Assembly (NCBI RefSeq): GCF_041320595.1
Contig: NZ_CP166625.1
Span: 4,338,001 to 4,402,000, forward strand
DNA length: 64,000 nt
Direction of reading: 5' to 3'
Source of the DNA: Pleomorphomonas sp. PLEO
GTDB taxonomy: Bacteria > Pseudomonadota > Alphaproteobacteria > Rhizobiales > Pleomorphomonadaceae
The notes under the pieces were generated by a model. It had not been told where the DNA came from. It ran no database searches and saw only the letters and a program-made list of their open reading frames with translations. Position numbers and translations under genes: made by a program. This document shows, piece by piece, positions 1-8,359 of the stretch (position 1 is its first letter; the number at the start of each line of letters is the position of its first letter).

Positions 1-82
1 GCGCATGATAGCATACTGGGCTCGCGGCGCGAATAAGCCGCTAGGGATGGAGCGGATCGGGGTAGCCCCTTCGAAAAACGCT

Positions 83-126
83 TTGACAATCCAAGGCTGA
101 TTTGTCTAGATATCGATAATAGACAA
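83..126 (+). promoter_or_regulatory. Promoter with overlapping operator for the hexuronate operon
   Basis: A consensus-like -35 hexamer TTGACA lies at 83-88. A perfect inverted repeat, TTGTCTA at 102-108 and TAGACAA at 120-126 with an 11-base spacer, covers the place where the -10 element should be. The best -10 candidates (TAGATA near 107-112) fall inside the repeat, so a repressor bound there would block RNA polymerase. Uronate genes are commonly controlled by GntR- or LacI-type repressors. Which family acts here is inference, because no regulator gene lies in the window. The first gene starts about 55 bases downstream. Confidence 0.55.
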
Positions 127-181
127 GAGGCGCGACGATGAGCGTTCATTGATGAGCTGCGCTTCACCGGGAGGGATGGTC

Positions 182-1195
182 ATGCGCGCATTGAAGATCG
201 ACGGTGCGGGAGTGAGCTCGTTTCACGAGGTCGCGGAGCCGGTTGCCGGGGCTGGCGAGGTGATGATCGCGGTCAAGCACGTCGGGCTGTGCGGCAGCGA
301 TCTCAACACATTTTCCGGCCTCAATCCGCTGGTCAGCCTGCCGCGTATTCCCGGCCACGAAATCGGCGCGGAGATCGTCTGCGTCGGCGAGGACGTGCCG
401 GCCGAGTACGCCCCCGGCAAGCGCGTCATCGTCGTGCCCTATACGGCCTGCGGCAAATGCTCGTCCTGCCGCAAGGGCCGGGTCAACGCCTGCCGCTACA
501 ATCGGACGCTCGGCGTCCAGCAGGAAGGCGGCCTTGCCGAGAAGATCGTGCTTCCTTACGGCAAACTGATCCTCAACGACAGCTTGGCGCCGCGCCATCT
601 GGCGCTAGTCGAACCGCTGTCGGTCGGCTTCCACGCCGTCGATCGCGGCCGCATTGCCGCCGGCGACCGTGTGGTGGTGATCGGCTGCGGCATGATCGGC
701 ATGGGCGCGGTGGCCGGCGCGGTGGCGCGCGGTGCCGAGGTGATCGCCGTCGATCTCGGCGACAAGACGGCCATGGCCCTGAAGTATGGCGCCAAGCATG
801 CCATCGACGCCGGCAAGGAAGACGTCGTCGCTCGCGTGAACGAGCTGACCGGCGGCGACGGCGCCGACGTGGTGATCGAGGCGGTCGGCTTGCCGGCCAC
901 CTTCACCCAGGCCATCGATCTTGCCTGCTTTGCCGGCCGCGTCGTCTACATCGGCTACTCCAAGGCGCCGGTCACTTACGACACCAAGTATTTCAACATG
1001 AAGGAGCTGGACATCCACGGCTCCCGCAACGCCACCATCGACGACTTCAAGGCGGTCATCGCCTACCTCGAAGGTCTCGATCACGCTCCCGACGACCTGA
1101 TCTCCAAGGTGTTCCCGTTCGCGGAAGCCGACAAGGCCCTGCCCTACTGGACCGAGGCGCGCGCCTCGACGCTGAAAATCCTGATCGAGTGCTGA
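182..1195 (+). CDS. Zinc-dependent medium-chain dehydrogenase, L-galactonate 5-dehydrogenase-like
   Basis: This is a 337-residue medium-chain alcohol dehydrogenase. Catalytic zinc ligands appear at Cys37 and His58-Glu59 (GHE), the structural zinc cysteines at 89, 92, 95 and 103, and a glycine-rich Rossmann fold follows near residue 165. The motifs PYTACGKCSSC and GSRNAT resemble E. coli LgoD, which oxidises L-galactonate to D-tagaturonate. The genes that follow directly, uxaB and uxaA, would reduce tagaturonate and dehydrate altronate, so an L-galactonate (or L-gulonate) 5-dehydrogenase role fits. The start at 182 is preferred over upstream in-frame starts at 149, 152 and 176 because GGGAGGG ends six bases before it. 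The exact substrate is inferred. Confidence 0.8.
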   Translation: MRALKIDGAGVSSFHEVAEPVAGAGEVMIAVKHVGLCGSDLNTFSGLNPLVSLPRIPGHEIGAEIVCVGEDVPAEYAPGKRVIVVPYTACGKCSSCRKGRVNACRYNRTLGVQQEGGLAEKIVLPYGKLILNDSLAPRHLALVEPLSVGFHAVDRGRIAAGDRVVVIGCGMIGMGAVAGAVARGAEVIAVDLGDKTAMALKYGAKHAIDAGKEDVVARVNELTGGDGADVVIEAVGLPATFTQAIDLACFAGRVVYIGYSKAPVTYDTKYFNMKELDIHGSRNATIDDFKAVIAYLEGLDHAPDDLISKVFPFAEADKALPYWTEARASTLKILIEC

Positions 1196-1214
1196 GGCGG
1201 CAAGGAACTCCATC

Positions 1215-2684
1215 ATGAACCCAATAGACGCTTCCGCCCTCAAGGGGCGCTCTCGGCCGCGAGCCCGCATCCTGCAATGGGGTGAGGGCAATTTCCTGCG
1301 CGCCTTCGTCGACTGGAAGATCGACCGCATGAACGAGGCCGGTGGTCTCGACTGGGGTGTTGTCATCGTCCGCCCCATCGCCGGCGGCAACCCGCACTGG
1401 CTCAATGAACAGGACGGCCTCTACACGGTACTGTCACGCGGCGTTGCCGATGACGGCTCGAAGGTGTCGGAGGCGCGCGTCGTCGGCTCGGTGCTCAAAG
1501 AGATCGGCGCCTATCAGCACTGGAACGAGGTGCTTGAGCTGGCCCGTTCGCCGGAGATCACCGTCGTCATCTCCAACACGACCGACGCCGGCATCGCCTT
1601 TGTGCCGACCGTCAAGTATGACGACGCGCCGCAGTCCTCCTTCCCGGCCAAGATGACGCGCCTGTTGCACGAGCGCTGGCAGGCGTTCGCCGGCAAGTCG
1701 GACGCCGGCTGGCAGATGATCGCCTGTGAGCTGATCGACCACAACGGCGACGAACTCCGCCGCATCGTGCTGCGGCACGCCGAGGAATGGGGTCTCGAGC
1801 CGGCCTTCATTACCTGGGTGAAGGAGGCCAACGCCTTCTACAACACACTGGTCGACCGCATTGTACCGGGCTACCCGAAGGCCGATGCCGAGGCAATCGA
1901 GCAGGAACTTGGCTACACTGACCGGTTCATGACCACCGGCGAGCTGTTCCACTTCTTCGTCATCGAACGGCAGCCGGGTCAGCCGGAACTGCGCCTGCCG
2001 CTCGCCCATCATGACGAGAACACCGTCGTCGTGCCGGATGCCACGCCTTACAAGGCACGCAAGGTGGCGATCCTCAACGGCGCCCACACCGCGCTCTGCG
2101 CCCTCAGCCTGATCTCCGGCGTCGAGACGGTGGGCGAGGCAGTGACCACGCCGGTTGGCGCCAAGTTCCTCGACCGGTTGCTCGCCGAGGAAGTGATCCC
2201 CTTCCTGACGCTGCCCAAGGATGAGCTCAAGGCCTTCGCCGACGCGGTGCTCCGGCGCTTTGCCAACCCCTATATCCGCCACCTCTGGTACGACATCTCG
2301 CTCAACGGTCTCGTCAAGTACCAGACGCGCGATCTCGACCGCCTCACCGCCTACATGGAGCGCCACGGCAAGCCGGCACCGCTGATGACGCTGGCGCTCG
2401 CCGCCTGGCTGGTATTCTACCTCGGCCGCTTCTCTGGCTCGGAGGCCTATCCGCCGCGCGACGGTGCCGACATCATCGCCAAGGTCAAGGCAATCGGCGC
2501 GCTCGACGACGGCACGCCGACCGGCCGCGAAGCGATGGTATCGGCCTATCTCGGGGAAGCCGCCTTCTGGGGCCGGTCGATCGATACGCCAGCTTTGAGG
2601 ACCGCCGTTCTTGCCGACTTCACGGCGCTGACCGCCGCGCCGATGAGCTTCGACCGGCTAGGGGCGCTGATCGACGCCCGCTGA
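1215..2684 (+). CDS. uxaB: Tagaturonate reductase (altronate oxidoreductase)
   Basis: This 489-residue polyol/mannitol-dehydrogenase-family enzyme is predicted to interconvert D-tagaturonate and D-altronate with NAD(H) in the cytoplasm. The N-terminal nucleotide-binding region carries the family motif QWGEGNFLRAFVDWKID at about residues 18-34. The central KVAILNGAHTALC segment holds the conserved Lys and Asn-Gly-x-His of the catalytic centre. The length matches UxaB. The gene lies 19 bases after the zinc dehydrogenase with AAGGAA upstream, and 84 bases before uxaA, so the three form an operon. The uronate isomerase UxaC is absent from the window, which suggests that tagaturonate arrives from the dehydrogenase rather than from galacturonate, unless uxaC lies elsewhere. 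Confidence 0.9.
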   Translation: MNPIDASALKGRSRPRARILQWGEGNFLRAFVDWKIDRMNEAGGLDWGVVIVRPIAGGNPHWLNEQDGLYTVLSRGVADDGSKVSEARVVGSVLKEIGAYQHWNEVLELARSPEITVVISNTTDAGIAFVPTVKYDDAPQSSFPAKMTRLLHERWQAFAGKSDAGWQMIACELIDHNGDELRRIVLRHAEEWGLEPAFITWVKEANAFYNTLVDRIVPGYPKADAEAIEQELGYTDRFMTTGELFHFFVIERQPGQPELRLPLAHHDENTVVVPDATPYKARKVAILNGAHTALCALSLISGVETVGEAVTTPVGAKFLDRLLAEEVIPFLTLPKDELKAFADAVLRRFANPYIRHLWYDISLNGLVKYQTRDLDRLTAYMERHGKPAPLMTLALAAWLVFYLGRFSGSEAYPPRDGADIIAKVKAIGALDDGTPTGREAMVSAYLGEAAFWGRSIDTPALRTAVLADFTALTAAPMSFDRLGALIDAR

Positions 2685-2715
2685 CGGGCGGGGTCTCGCT
2701 CCCCATATACCGAAG

Positions 2716-2738
2716 ACCGGCGCCTTCCCGGCGCCGGT
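2716..2738 (+). other. Intercistronic hairpin between uxaB and uxaA
   Basis: ACCGGCGCC at 2716-2724 and GGCGCCGGT at 2730-2738 form a perfect 9-bp GC-rich stem with a five-base loop. No T tract follows, so it is not a classical terminator. It could stabilise mRNA ends or set the ratio of the flanking gene products. This is inference. Confidence 0.5.
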
Positions 2739-2768
2739 TCCATCGCATCAGAACTCAGGATGTGAGCC

Positions 2769-4256
2769 ATGCCGCGCGTTCTCAAGATCCATCCGGACGA
2801 CAGCGTCGCCGTCGCCCTCGAACCGCTCGCCAAGGGTACGGTGATTGACGCCTTCGGGCTGACGCTTCTCGACGACGTGCCGCAGGCGCACAAGTTCGCC
2901 CTGAAGGACATCGCCGAGGGCGAGAAGGTGATCAAGTATGGCGCGGTGATCGGCTTGGCCCGCGAGGCGATCGCCCGGGGCGGTCATGTCCACGTCCATA
3001 ATCTCAAGACCGCCCTCGGCGACATTCTCGACTACAACTATGCCGGCAACGTCGCGGCACGGCCGCAGAACGGCGGACCGGTGCCGACCATTCAAGCCTT
3101 CGAGCGGGTCAACGGCGACATCGGCATTCGCAACGACCTCTACATCGTGCCCCTGGTCGGCTGCATCAACGGCCTGGCCGATAACATCGCCAAGGCGGTG
3201 GACAGGGAAGGCATGCTGCCCGAGGGGTCCAAGGTCACCGTCCTCAGCCACCCCTATGGCTGCTCGCAGCTCGGCGATGACCTCGCCAACACGCGTGGCA
3301 TTCTGCAGAACTACGTGGCCCATCCCAACGCCGGCGGCGTGCTGGTGCTCAGCCTCGGCTGCGAGAACAACACCAAGGCCTACTTCAAGGAGGGGCTGGA
3401 GCTGCCCGATCCCGAGCGCGTCCGGTTCCTGACCAGCCAGGAGGCCGGTGACGAGAGGACCGAGGCGCTTGCCCTCTGCCGCGAGCTCACGGCAAAGATG
3501 GCCAGTGACAAGCGGACCGAAGTCGGCGCCGACCGGCTGAAGATTGGCCTCAAGTGCGGCGGCTCGGACGGCTTTTCAGGCATTACCGCCAATCCGCTGC
3601 TTGGGGCCTTTTCCGACTGGCTGACCGGCATCGGTGGCACCACGGTGCTCACCGAGGTGCCGGAGATGTTCGGTGCCGAACAGCTGCTGATGGAGCGGGC
3701 GGAAAGCCGCGAAGTGTTCGACAAGACCGTGACGCTGATCAACGACTTCAAGCGCTACTATGTGGACAACAAGCAGCCGATCTACGAGAACCCCTCGCCG
3801 GGCAACAAGGCGGGCGGCATCTCGACGCTGGAGGAGAAGTCGCTCGGCTGCACGCAGAAGGCCGGTCTCTCAACGGTGCGCGACGTGGTGGGCTACACCG
3901 GCAAGATCACCAAGCCCGGCCTCAACCTGTTGTCGGCGCCCGGCAACGACGGCGTCGCAGTCACCGCGCTCGCCGCCTCGGGCTGCCACATGGTTCTGTT
4001 CACCACCGGCCGTGGTACGCCACTCGGCGGCGTCGTTCCAACCATGAAGATCGCCACCAACAGTGACCTTGCCAATCGCAAGCCGCACTGGATCGACTTC
4101 GACGCAGGCCCCATCGCCACCGGCGAGACCACCGTCGCCGGCCTCAGAGACAGCTTCGTCGACGCCGTCCTCGACATCGCCTCCGGCAAACCAGCCAGAA
4201 ACGAGACCAACGCCATCGGCGAAATCGTCATCTTCAAGACAGGCGTCACGCTGTGA
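2769..4256 (+). CDS. uxaA: Altronate dehydratase
   Basis: At 495 residues it matches full-length UxaA, which dehydrates D-altronate to 2-keto-3-deoxygluconate. The N-terminal SAF-type domain (about residues 1-95, beginning PRVLKIHPDDSVAVAL) is followed by the large UxaA/GarD catalytic domain with LSHPYGCSQLGDD, LSLGCENN and LKCGGSDGFSGITANP, whose conserved cysteines are expected to bind the metal or iron centre. The start is supported by CAGGATGTGAGCC just upstream. It is the last gene of the operon and converges on the lysE-type gene 21 bases beyond. No KDG kinase or aldolase is present here, so the pathway must be completed elsewhere. Confidence 0.92.
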   Translation: MPRVLKIHPDDSVAVALEPLAKGTVIDAFGLTLLDDVPQAHKFALKDIAEGEKVIKYGAVIGLAREAIARGGHVHVHNLKTALGDILDYNYAGNVAARPQNGGPVPTIQAFERVNGDIGIRNDLYIVPLVGCINGLADNIAKAVDREGMLPEGSKVTVLSHPYGCSQLGDDLANTRGILQNYVAHPNAGGVLVLSLGCENNTKAYFKEGLELPDPERVRFLTSQEAGDERTEALALCRELTAKMASDKRTEVGADRLKIGLKCGGSDGFSGITANPLLGAFSDWLTGIGGTTVLTEVPEMFGAEQLLMERAESREVFDKTVTLINDFKRYYVDNKQPIYENPSPGNKAGGISTLEEKSLGCTQKAGLSTVRDVVGYTGKITKPGLNLLSAPGNDGVAVTALAASGCHMVLFTTGRGTPLGGVVPTMKIATNSDLANRKPHWIDFDAGPIATGETTVAGLRDSFVDAVLDIASGKPARNETNAIGEIVIFKTGVTL

Positions 4257-4277
4257 GGTGACAAGCGGCCTAAACTC

Positions 4278-4913
4278 TCACCGGTGCAAGGCGGCGAGTT
4301 TTGCCGCGAGGCCGAGAAACAGTGCGCCCAGCGAGCGATCGAGCCACAAGGCCAGGCGATCGCTGGACCGTAGTCGCGCCGTCAGCCAGGCGCCACCGAG
4401 CACCACCAATGGTTCGACAGTCGCCGCGACGGCGACGATCAGCACGCCATGCAGCAGAAGCTGCAACGGCACCGGCCCTGCGCCATCGACGACGAATTGA
4501 GGCAGGAAGGCAAGAAAGAAGATCGCCACCTTGGGGTTCAGGATGTCGACCAGCATGCCCTGCAGGAAGACAGCCGACAGGCGGCTCTCTGCTTGCGTCG
4601 TCTTGACATTGAAGGCACTCGCCTTCGACCGCAGAGCCATAACGCCGAGGTAGGCGAGATAAGCGACGCCGGCCCATTTCACCAGAGAGAAGGCGGTGGC
4701 CGAGGTCGCCACGATGGCCGACAGGCCGATGGCGGCAAAGAGCACATGACAGAAGGCGCCGGCCCAGAGGCCGAGCATGGCAGCCAGTCCCTGCCGACGG
4801 CCGCCGCGCGCCGTGTGGCCGAGGATGAAGGCAATATCCGGCCCCGGTGATATGTTCAGCAGGAAGGCCGCAGCGAAGAAGGTCGCCCAGTGCGCCAAAT
4901 CGTAGCCCAGCAT
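4278..4913 (-). CDS. LysE/RhtB family amino-acid or metabolite exporter
   Basis: A hydrophobic 211-residue inner-membrane protein with the family signature LLNISPGPDIAFI in the first membrane helix, followed by GLAAMLGLWAG, as in LysE/RhtB efflux proteins that export amino acids or homoserine lactones. About six membrane segments can be traced. Three in-frame starts lie close together (4925 GTG, 4919, 4913). The one at 4913 is chosen because GTGAGG is correctly spaced upstream and the protein then begins MLGYDLAHW, as relatives do. The gene stands alone between uxaA (convergent) and dnaE2. The substrate cannot be told from sequence. Confidence 0.82.
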   Translation of the reverse strand: MLGYDLAHWATFFAAAFLLNISPGPDIAFILGHTARGGRRQGLAAMLGLWAGAFCHVLFAAIGLSAIVATSATAFSLVKWAGVAYLAYLGVMALRSKASAFNVKTTQAESRLSAVFLQGMLVDILNPKVAIFFLAFLPQFVVDGAGPVPLQLLLHGVLIVAVAATVEPLVVLGGAWLTARLRSSDRLALWLDRSLGALFLGLAAKLAALHR

Positions 4914-4983
4914 GTTCATCCTCACGCCATGATGGGTTCCGCTTTACCGGTTCGGCGGTAGCTATGCATGCGGAAAACGCTCA

Positions 4984-7900
4984 TCACGCGCGCCGCCGGG
5001 CCGGCACGTGGCGCGTTGCCCGAGCGGGAACGTCGAGATCGGCGGCCACCTCCGGCTCGATCGGCAACGGCGCGTTGGCGGCAGGCGATGGCTGGCCGGA
5101 GAAATCAGGCAGCCCACCGCCCTTGTCGGTGGCGCGCACAGCCTCGCCGGGCGGTGTCAGCGCCTCTGCCGCGTCGTCGGCAGCGAGATGACCGAGCAGA
5201 TGCGTCACGTTGACAATGCGGTCGGCGACCACATGGATGACGCCACTTTCCGACTGCATACGGCCGGTGACCGATACCATGCGCGAGCCGAGCACAATGG
5301 CCCGGTGCGCCTCGAACACCTTCGCCCAGACAATGATATTGGCGATGCCGCTCTCATCTTCGAGCGTCAGGAAAATGGTGCCCTTGGCCGTGCCCGGTCG
5401 CTGACGCACCACGATGAGGCCTGCCACGGTGACGCGGCGACCGTCGGCCGTGCGCGTCAGGTCGTCGCATGGCATGGCGCGCAGATGATCGAGATGGGAG
5501 CGCAAGAAGCTCACCGGGTGGGCGCGCAGCGACATACGGAGATGGCGATAGTCCATCACCACTTCCTCGCCCGGCGGCATCGGCGGCAGATGCATGTCCG
5601 GCTCGGTCTCTCGTCCGGCCTCTTCGGCGGCCAGGAACAACGGCAGGTCGTCCTTGTCGCCGGCCCGGCCCAGGCCGCGTACCGCCCAGAGCGCATCTCG
5701 GCGACTGAGACCGAGCGAGGCGAAGGCATCGGCATCGGCCAGCCGCTCCAGTGTCGAACTCGGCAGACCGGTCCGGAGCCAGACGTCACGGATGGAATCG
5801 TATCCCCTGCCCCGGCGCTCGGCGACCAACCGGCCATCACTCTCCTTGAGGCCGCTCACCTCGCGGAAGCCGAGACGGAGGGCATGCGTCGTAAGGATCC
5901 GTCCGGCCATAGAAGCGTGGCGAGGATGCGGGGTCACCTCCGGCGCCCCCGGTTCCAGCGTCGCGTCCCACTCAGAGAGGTTGATGTCCGGCGGCCGCAC
6001 CGTGACGCCATGGTCGCGCGCATCGCGGACGATCTGGGCCGGCGCGTAGAAGCCAAGCGGTTGGGCACTGAGCAGCGAAGCGGCGAAGACATCCGGATAA
6101 TAGCACTTGATGAAAGCCGAAGCGTAGACCAGCAGGGCGAAGCTTGCGGCGTGGCTCTCGGGAAAGCCGTAGTCGCCAAAACCTTCGATCTGGCGGAAGC
6201 AGTTCTCGGCAAAGGTGCGGTCGTAACCACGCCCGACCATGCCTCCCACCATCTTGTCGCGGAAGGTGCCGATGGTACCCATGCGGCGGAAGGTGGCCAT
6301 GGCGCGCCGCAGCTTGTCCGCCTCGCCCGGCGTGAAGCCGGCGGCGACAATGGCTATACGCATCGCCTGCTCCTGGAACAGCGGCACGCCCAATGTCTTG
6401 TGCAGGACTTGTGCGAGTTCATCCTTGGGACCGAACTCAGGTGACGGGGATGGATAGATCTCATCTTCCAGTCCCTGCCGGCGGCGGAGATAGGGATGCA
6501 CCATGTTACCCTGGATGGGACCGGGCCGGACAATCGCCACCTCTATGACAAGATCGTAGAAATTGGCCGGCTTCAGGCGTGGCAGCATGCTCATCTGAGC
6601 CCGGCTCTCGATCTGGAAGACGCCGAGCGTATCGGCACGCTGGATCATGGCGTAAACCGCCTTCCGATCAGGCGGCAGGCTGGCGAGCGTCCAGCGCCGA
6701 TCGTAATGCTCACCAAGCATTTTCAGCGCCTTGGCCAGCGCCGTCAGCATGCCCAAGGCGAGTACGTCGACCTTCAGCATCCCGAGCGCGTCGAGATCGT
6801 CCTTGTCCCATTCGACGAAAGTGCGATCCTTCATGGCGGCGTTGCCGATCGGCACGGCTTCGTCGAGCCGCCCCGCCGTCAGCACGAAGCCGCCGACGTG
6901 CTGACTGAGATGGCGCGGAAAGCCCGAGAGCTCTCGAGCGTATTGCAACACCATGGCGAGGCGCTTCTCGGTCGGATCGAAACCGGTGCGGCGGGCGTCA
7001 TCGTCCTTCAGTCCCTTCGATGGCGAGCCCCACACCGAACCGGACAGCGCCGTCACCGCGTCGTCGGTGAGGCCGAACACCTTGCCCACCTCGCGCACGG
7101 CGCTGCGACCGCGATAGGTGATCACCGTGGCAGCTATGCCGGCCTTCTCTCGGCCATAGCGCTCGTAGATGTATTGGATCACCTCTTCGCGCCGGCCATG
7201 CTCGAAATCGACGTCGATGTCCGGCGGCTCACCTCGCTCGACCGAGATGAAGCGCTCGAACAGAAGGTCGCCATGTCTGGGGTCCACATCGGTAATTCCA
7301 AGACAATAGCAGACAACGGAATTGGCGGCCGATCCACGCCCCTGGCACAGGATGTCCTTTGACCGAGCGAAGCGGACGATATCGTAGACGGTCAGGAAGT
7401 AAGGCTCGTATTCGAGTGTCGCGATGATGGCGAGCTCATGTTCGATGGTCTCGCGGATATGAGTGCCGACTCCGTCTGGAAAGCGCCGTTTTACCCCCTC
7501 CTCTATCAGCGCCACCAGCGCCTCAGCCGCCGTGGCATAGCCCACAAAGGACTCGCGAGGGTATTCGTACTTGAGTTCTTTGAGTGAGAAATTGAGCCCG
7601 TCGAGGAAGCGCACTGTCTCGCTCACCGCCTGCGGCAGATCGGCGAACAGCCGCTCCATTTCCTCCGGTCGCTTGAGGTGGCGCTCGGCGTTCTGTTCGA
7701 GGCGAAAACCGGCCTCGTCGATGGTGACGTGTTCGCGGATGCAGGTGACGATATCCTGCAGCGGTCGCCGTTCCGGAACATGATAGAGCGGATCGCCAAG
7801 AGCGATTGGTTTGAGATCGGCTGCTTTGGCCAGCGTAGCGAAGGCCACAAGCCGTCGCCGGTCGTCGCCGAGCCTTGGCATGGTGACACCGAGCCAAAGC

Positions 7901-8343
7901 TGACCGGACAGATCGGCGGCGAGCCGCTTCACCTGGGTGCTGAAGGCCGGCAGGAGGCGGCGCGGCGGCACGACGATCAGCCTGAGTCCCTCCGAGAACT
8001 CCATGAGATCGGCAACCGTCAGGATGCAATCGCCTTTTTCGGCCCGCCGATTGCCGTTGGTGAGCAGGCGGCAGAGCCGGCCATAGGCGGTTCGATCCTT
8101 GGGATAGGCGAGAAGATCGGGCGTGCCGTCGGTGAAGACGAGGCGGGCGCCGACAGCGAGCCGTACGCCATATTCCTTGGCCGCCACATGGGCGCGCACC
8201 ACGCCGGCCAGCGTGTTGCGATCGGCGACGCCAATGCCGGCATAGCCGAGCTGCCCCGCCGTTCCCACCATCTCCAGAGGATGGGAGGCACCGCGCAGGA
8301 ACGAATAGTTGGTGACGGCGGCAAGCTCGGCATAGGCGGTCAT
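4984..8343 (-). CDS. dnaE2: Error-prone DNA polymerase DnaE2 (ImuC)
   Basis: This 1119-residue C-family polymerase carries out damage-induced translesion synthesis together with ImuA and ImuB. The N-terminal PHP domain begins AELAAVTNYSFLRGASHP, where the metal-binding HxH of replicative DnaE is replaced by TNY. The polymerase core contains RGSAANS (about 336-342) and the catalytic PDIDVDF (374-380). A C-terminal OB-fold region has VTVAGLIVVRQRPGTAKG. It lacks the long tail of the replicative enzyme, which fits DnaE2. The start at 8343 is chosen over 8376 because relatives begin with this AYAELAAVTNYSF segment. Its start lies 16 bases after the imuB stop, so it is the last gene of the SOS cassette. 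Confidence 0.95.
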   Translation of the reverse strand: MTAYAELAAVTNYSFLRGASHPLEMVGTAGQLGYAGIGVADRNTLAGVVRAHVAAKEYGVRLAVGARLVFTDGTPDLLAYPKDRTAYGRLCRLLTNGNRRAEKGDCILTVADLMEFSEGLRLIVVPPRRLLPAFSTQVKRLAADLSGQLWLGVTMPRLGDDRRRLVAFATLAKAADLKPIALGDPLYHVPERRPLQDIVTCIREHVTIDEAGFRLEQNAERHLKRPEEMERLFADLPQAVSETVRFLDGLNFSLKELKYEYPRESFVGYATAAEALVALIEEGVKRRFPDGVGTHIRETIEHELAIIATLEYEPYFLTVYDIVRFARSKDILCQGRGSAANSVVCYCLGITDVDPRHGDLLFERFISVERGEPPDIDVDFEHGRREEVIQYIYERYGREKAGIAATVITYRGRSAVREVGKVFGLTDDAVTALSGSVWGSPSKGLKDDDARRTGFDPTEKRLAMVLQYARELSGFPRHLSQHVGGFVLTAGRLDEAVPIGNAAMKDRTFVEWDKDDLDALGMLKVDVLALGMLTALAKALKMLGEHYDRRWTLASLPPDRKAVYAMIQRADTLGVFQIESRAQMSMLPRLKPANFYDLVIEVAIVRPGPIQGNMVHPYLRRRQGLEDEIYPSPSPEFGPKDELAQVLHKTLGVPLFQEQAMRIAIVAAGFTPGEADKLRRAMATFRRMGTIGTFRDKMVGGMVGRGYDRTFAENCFRQIEGFGDYGFPESHAASFALLVYASAFIKCYYPDVFAASLLSAQPLGFYAPAQIVRDARDHGVTVRPPDINLSEWDATLEPGAPEVTPHPRHASMAGRILTTHALRLGFREVSGLKESDGRLVAERRGRGYDSIRDVWLRTGLPSSTLERLADADAFASLGLSRRDALWAVRGLGRAGDKDDLPLFLAAEEAGRETEPDMHLPPMPPGEEVVMDYRHLRMSLRAHPVSFLRSHLDHLRAMPCDDLTRTADGRRVTVAGLIVVRQRPGTAKGTIFLTLEDESGIANIIVWAKVFEAHRAIVLGSRMVSVTGRMQSESGVIHVVADRIVNVTHLLGHLAADDAAEALTPPGEAVRATDKGGGLPDFSGQPSPAANAPLPIEPEVAADLDVPARATRHVPARRRA

Positions 8344-8359
8344 GGTCGACCTCGCTTTC

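Noticed and set aside
5008-6444. Long plus-strand open frame of 478 codons opposite dnaE2
   Set aside because: It is the antisense shadow of a strongly conserved gene, has a His/Arg/Gln-rich composition and no domain. High GC leaves such frames open.
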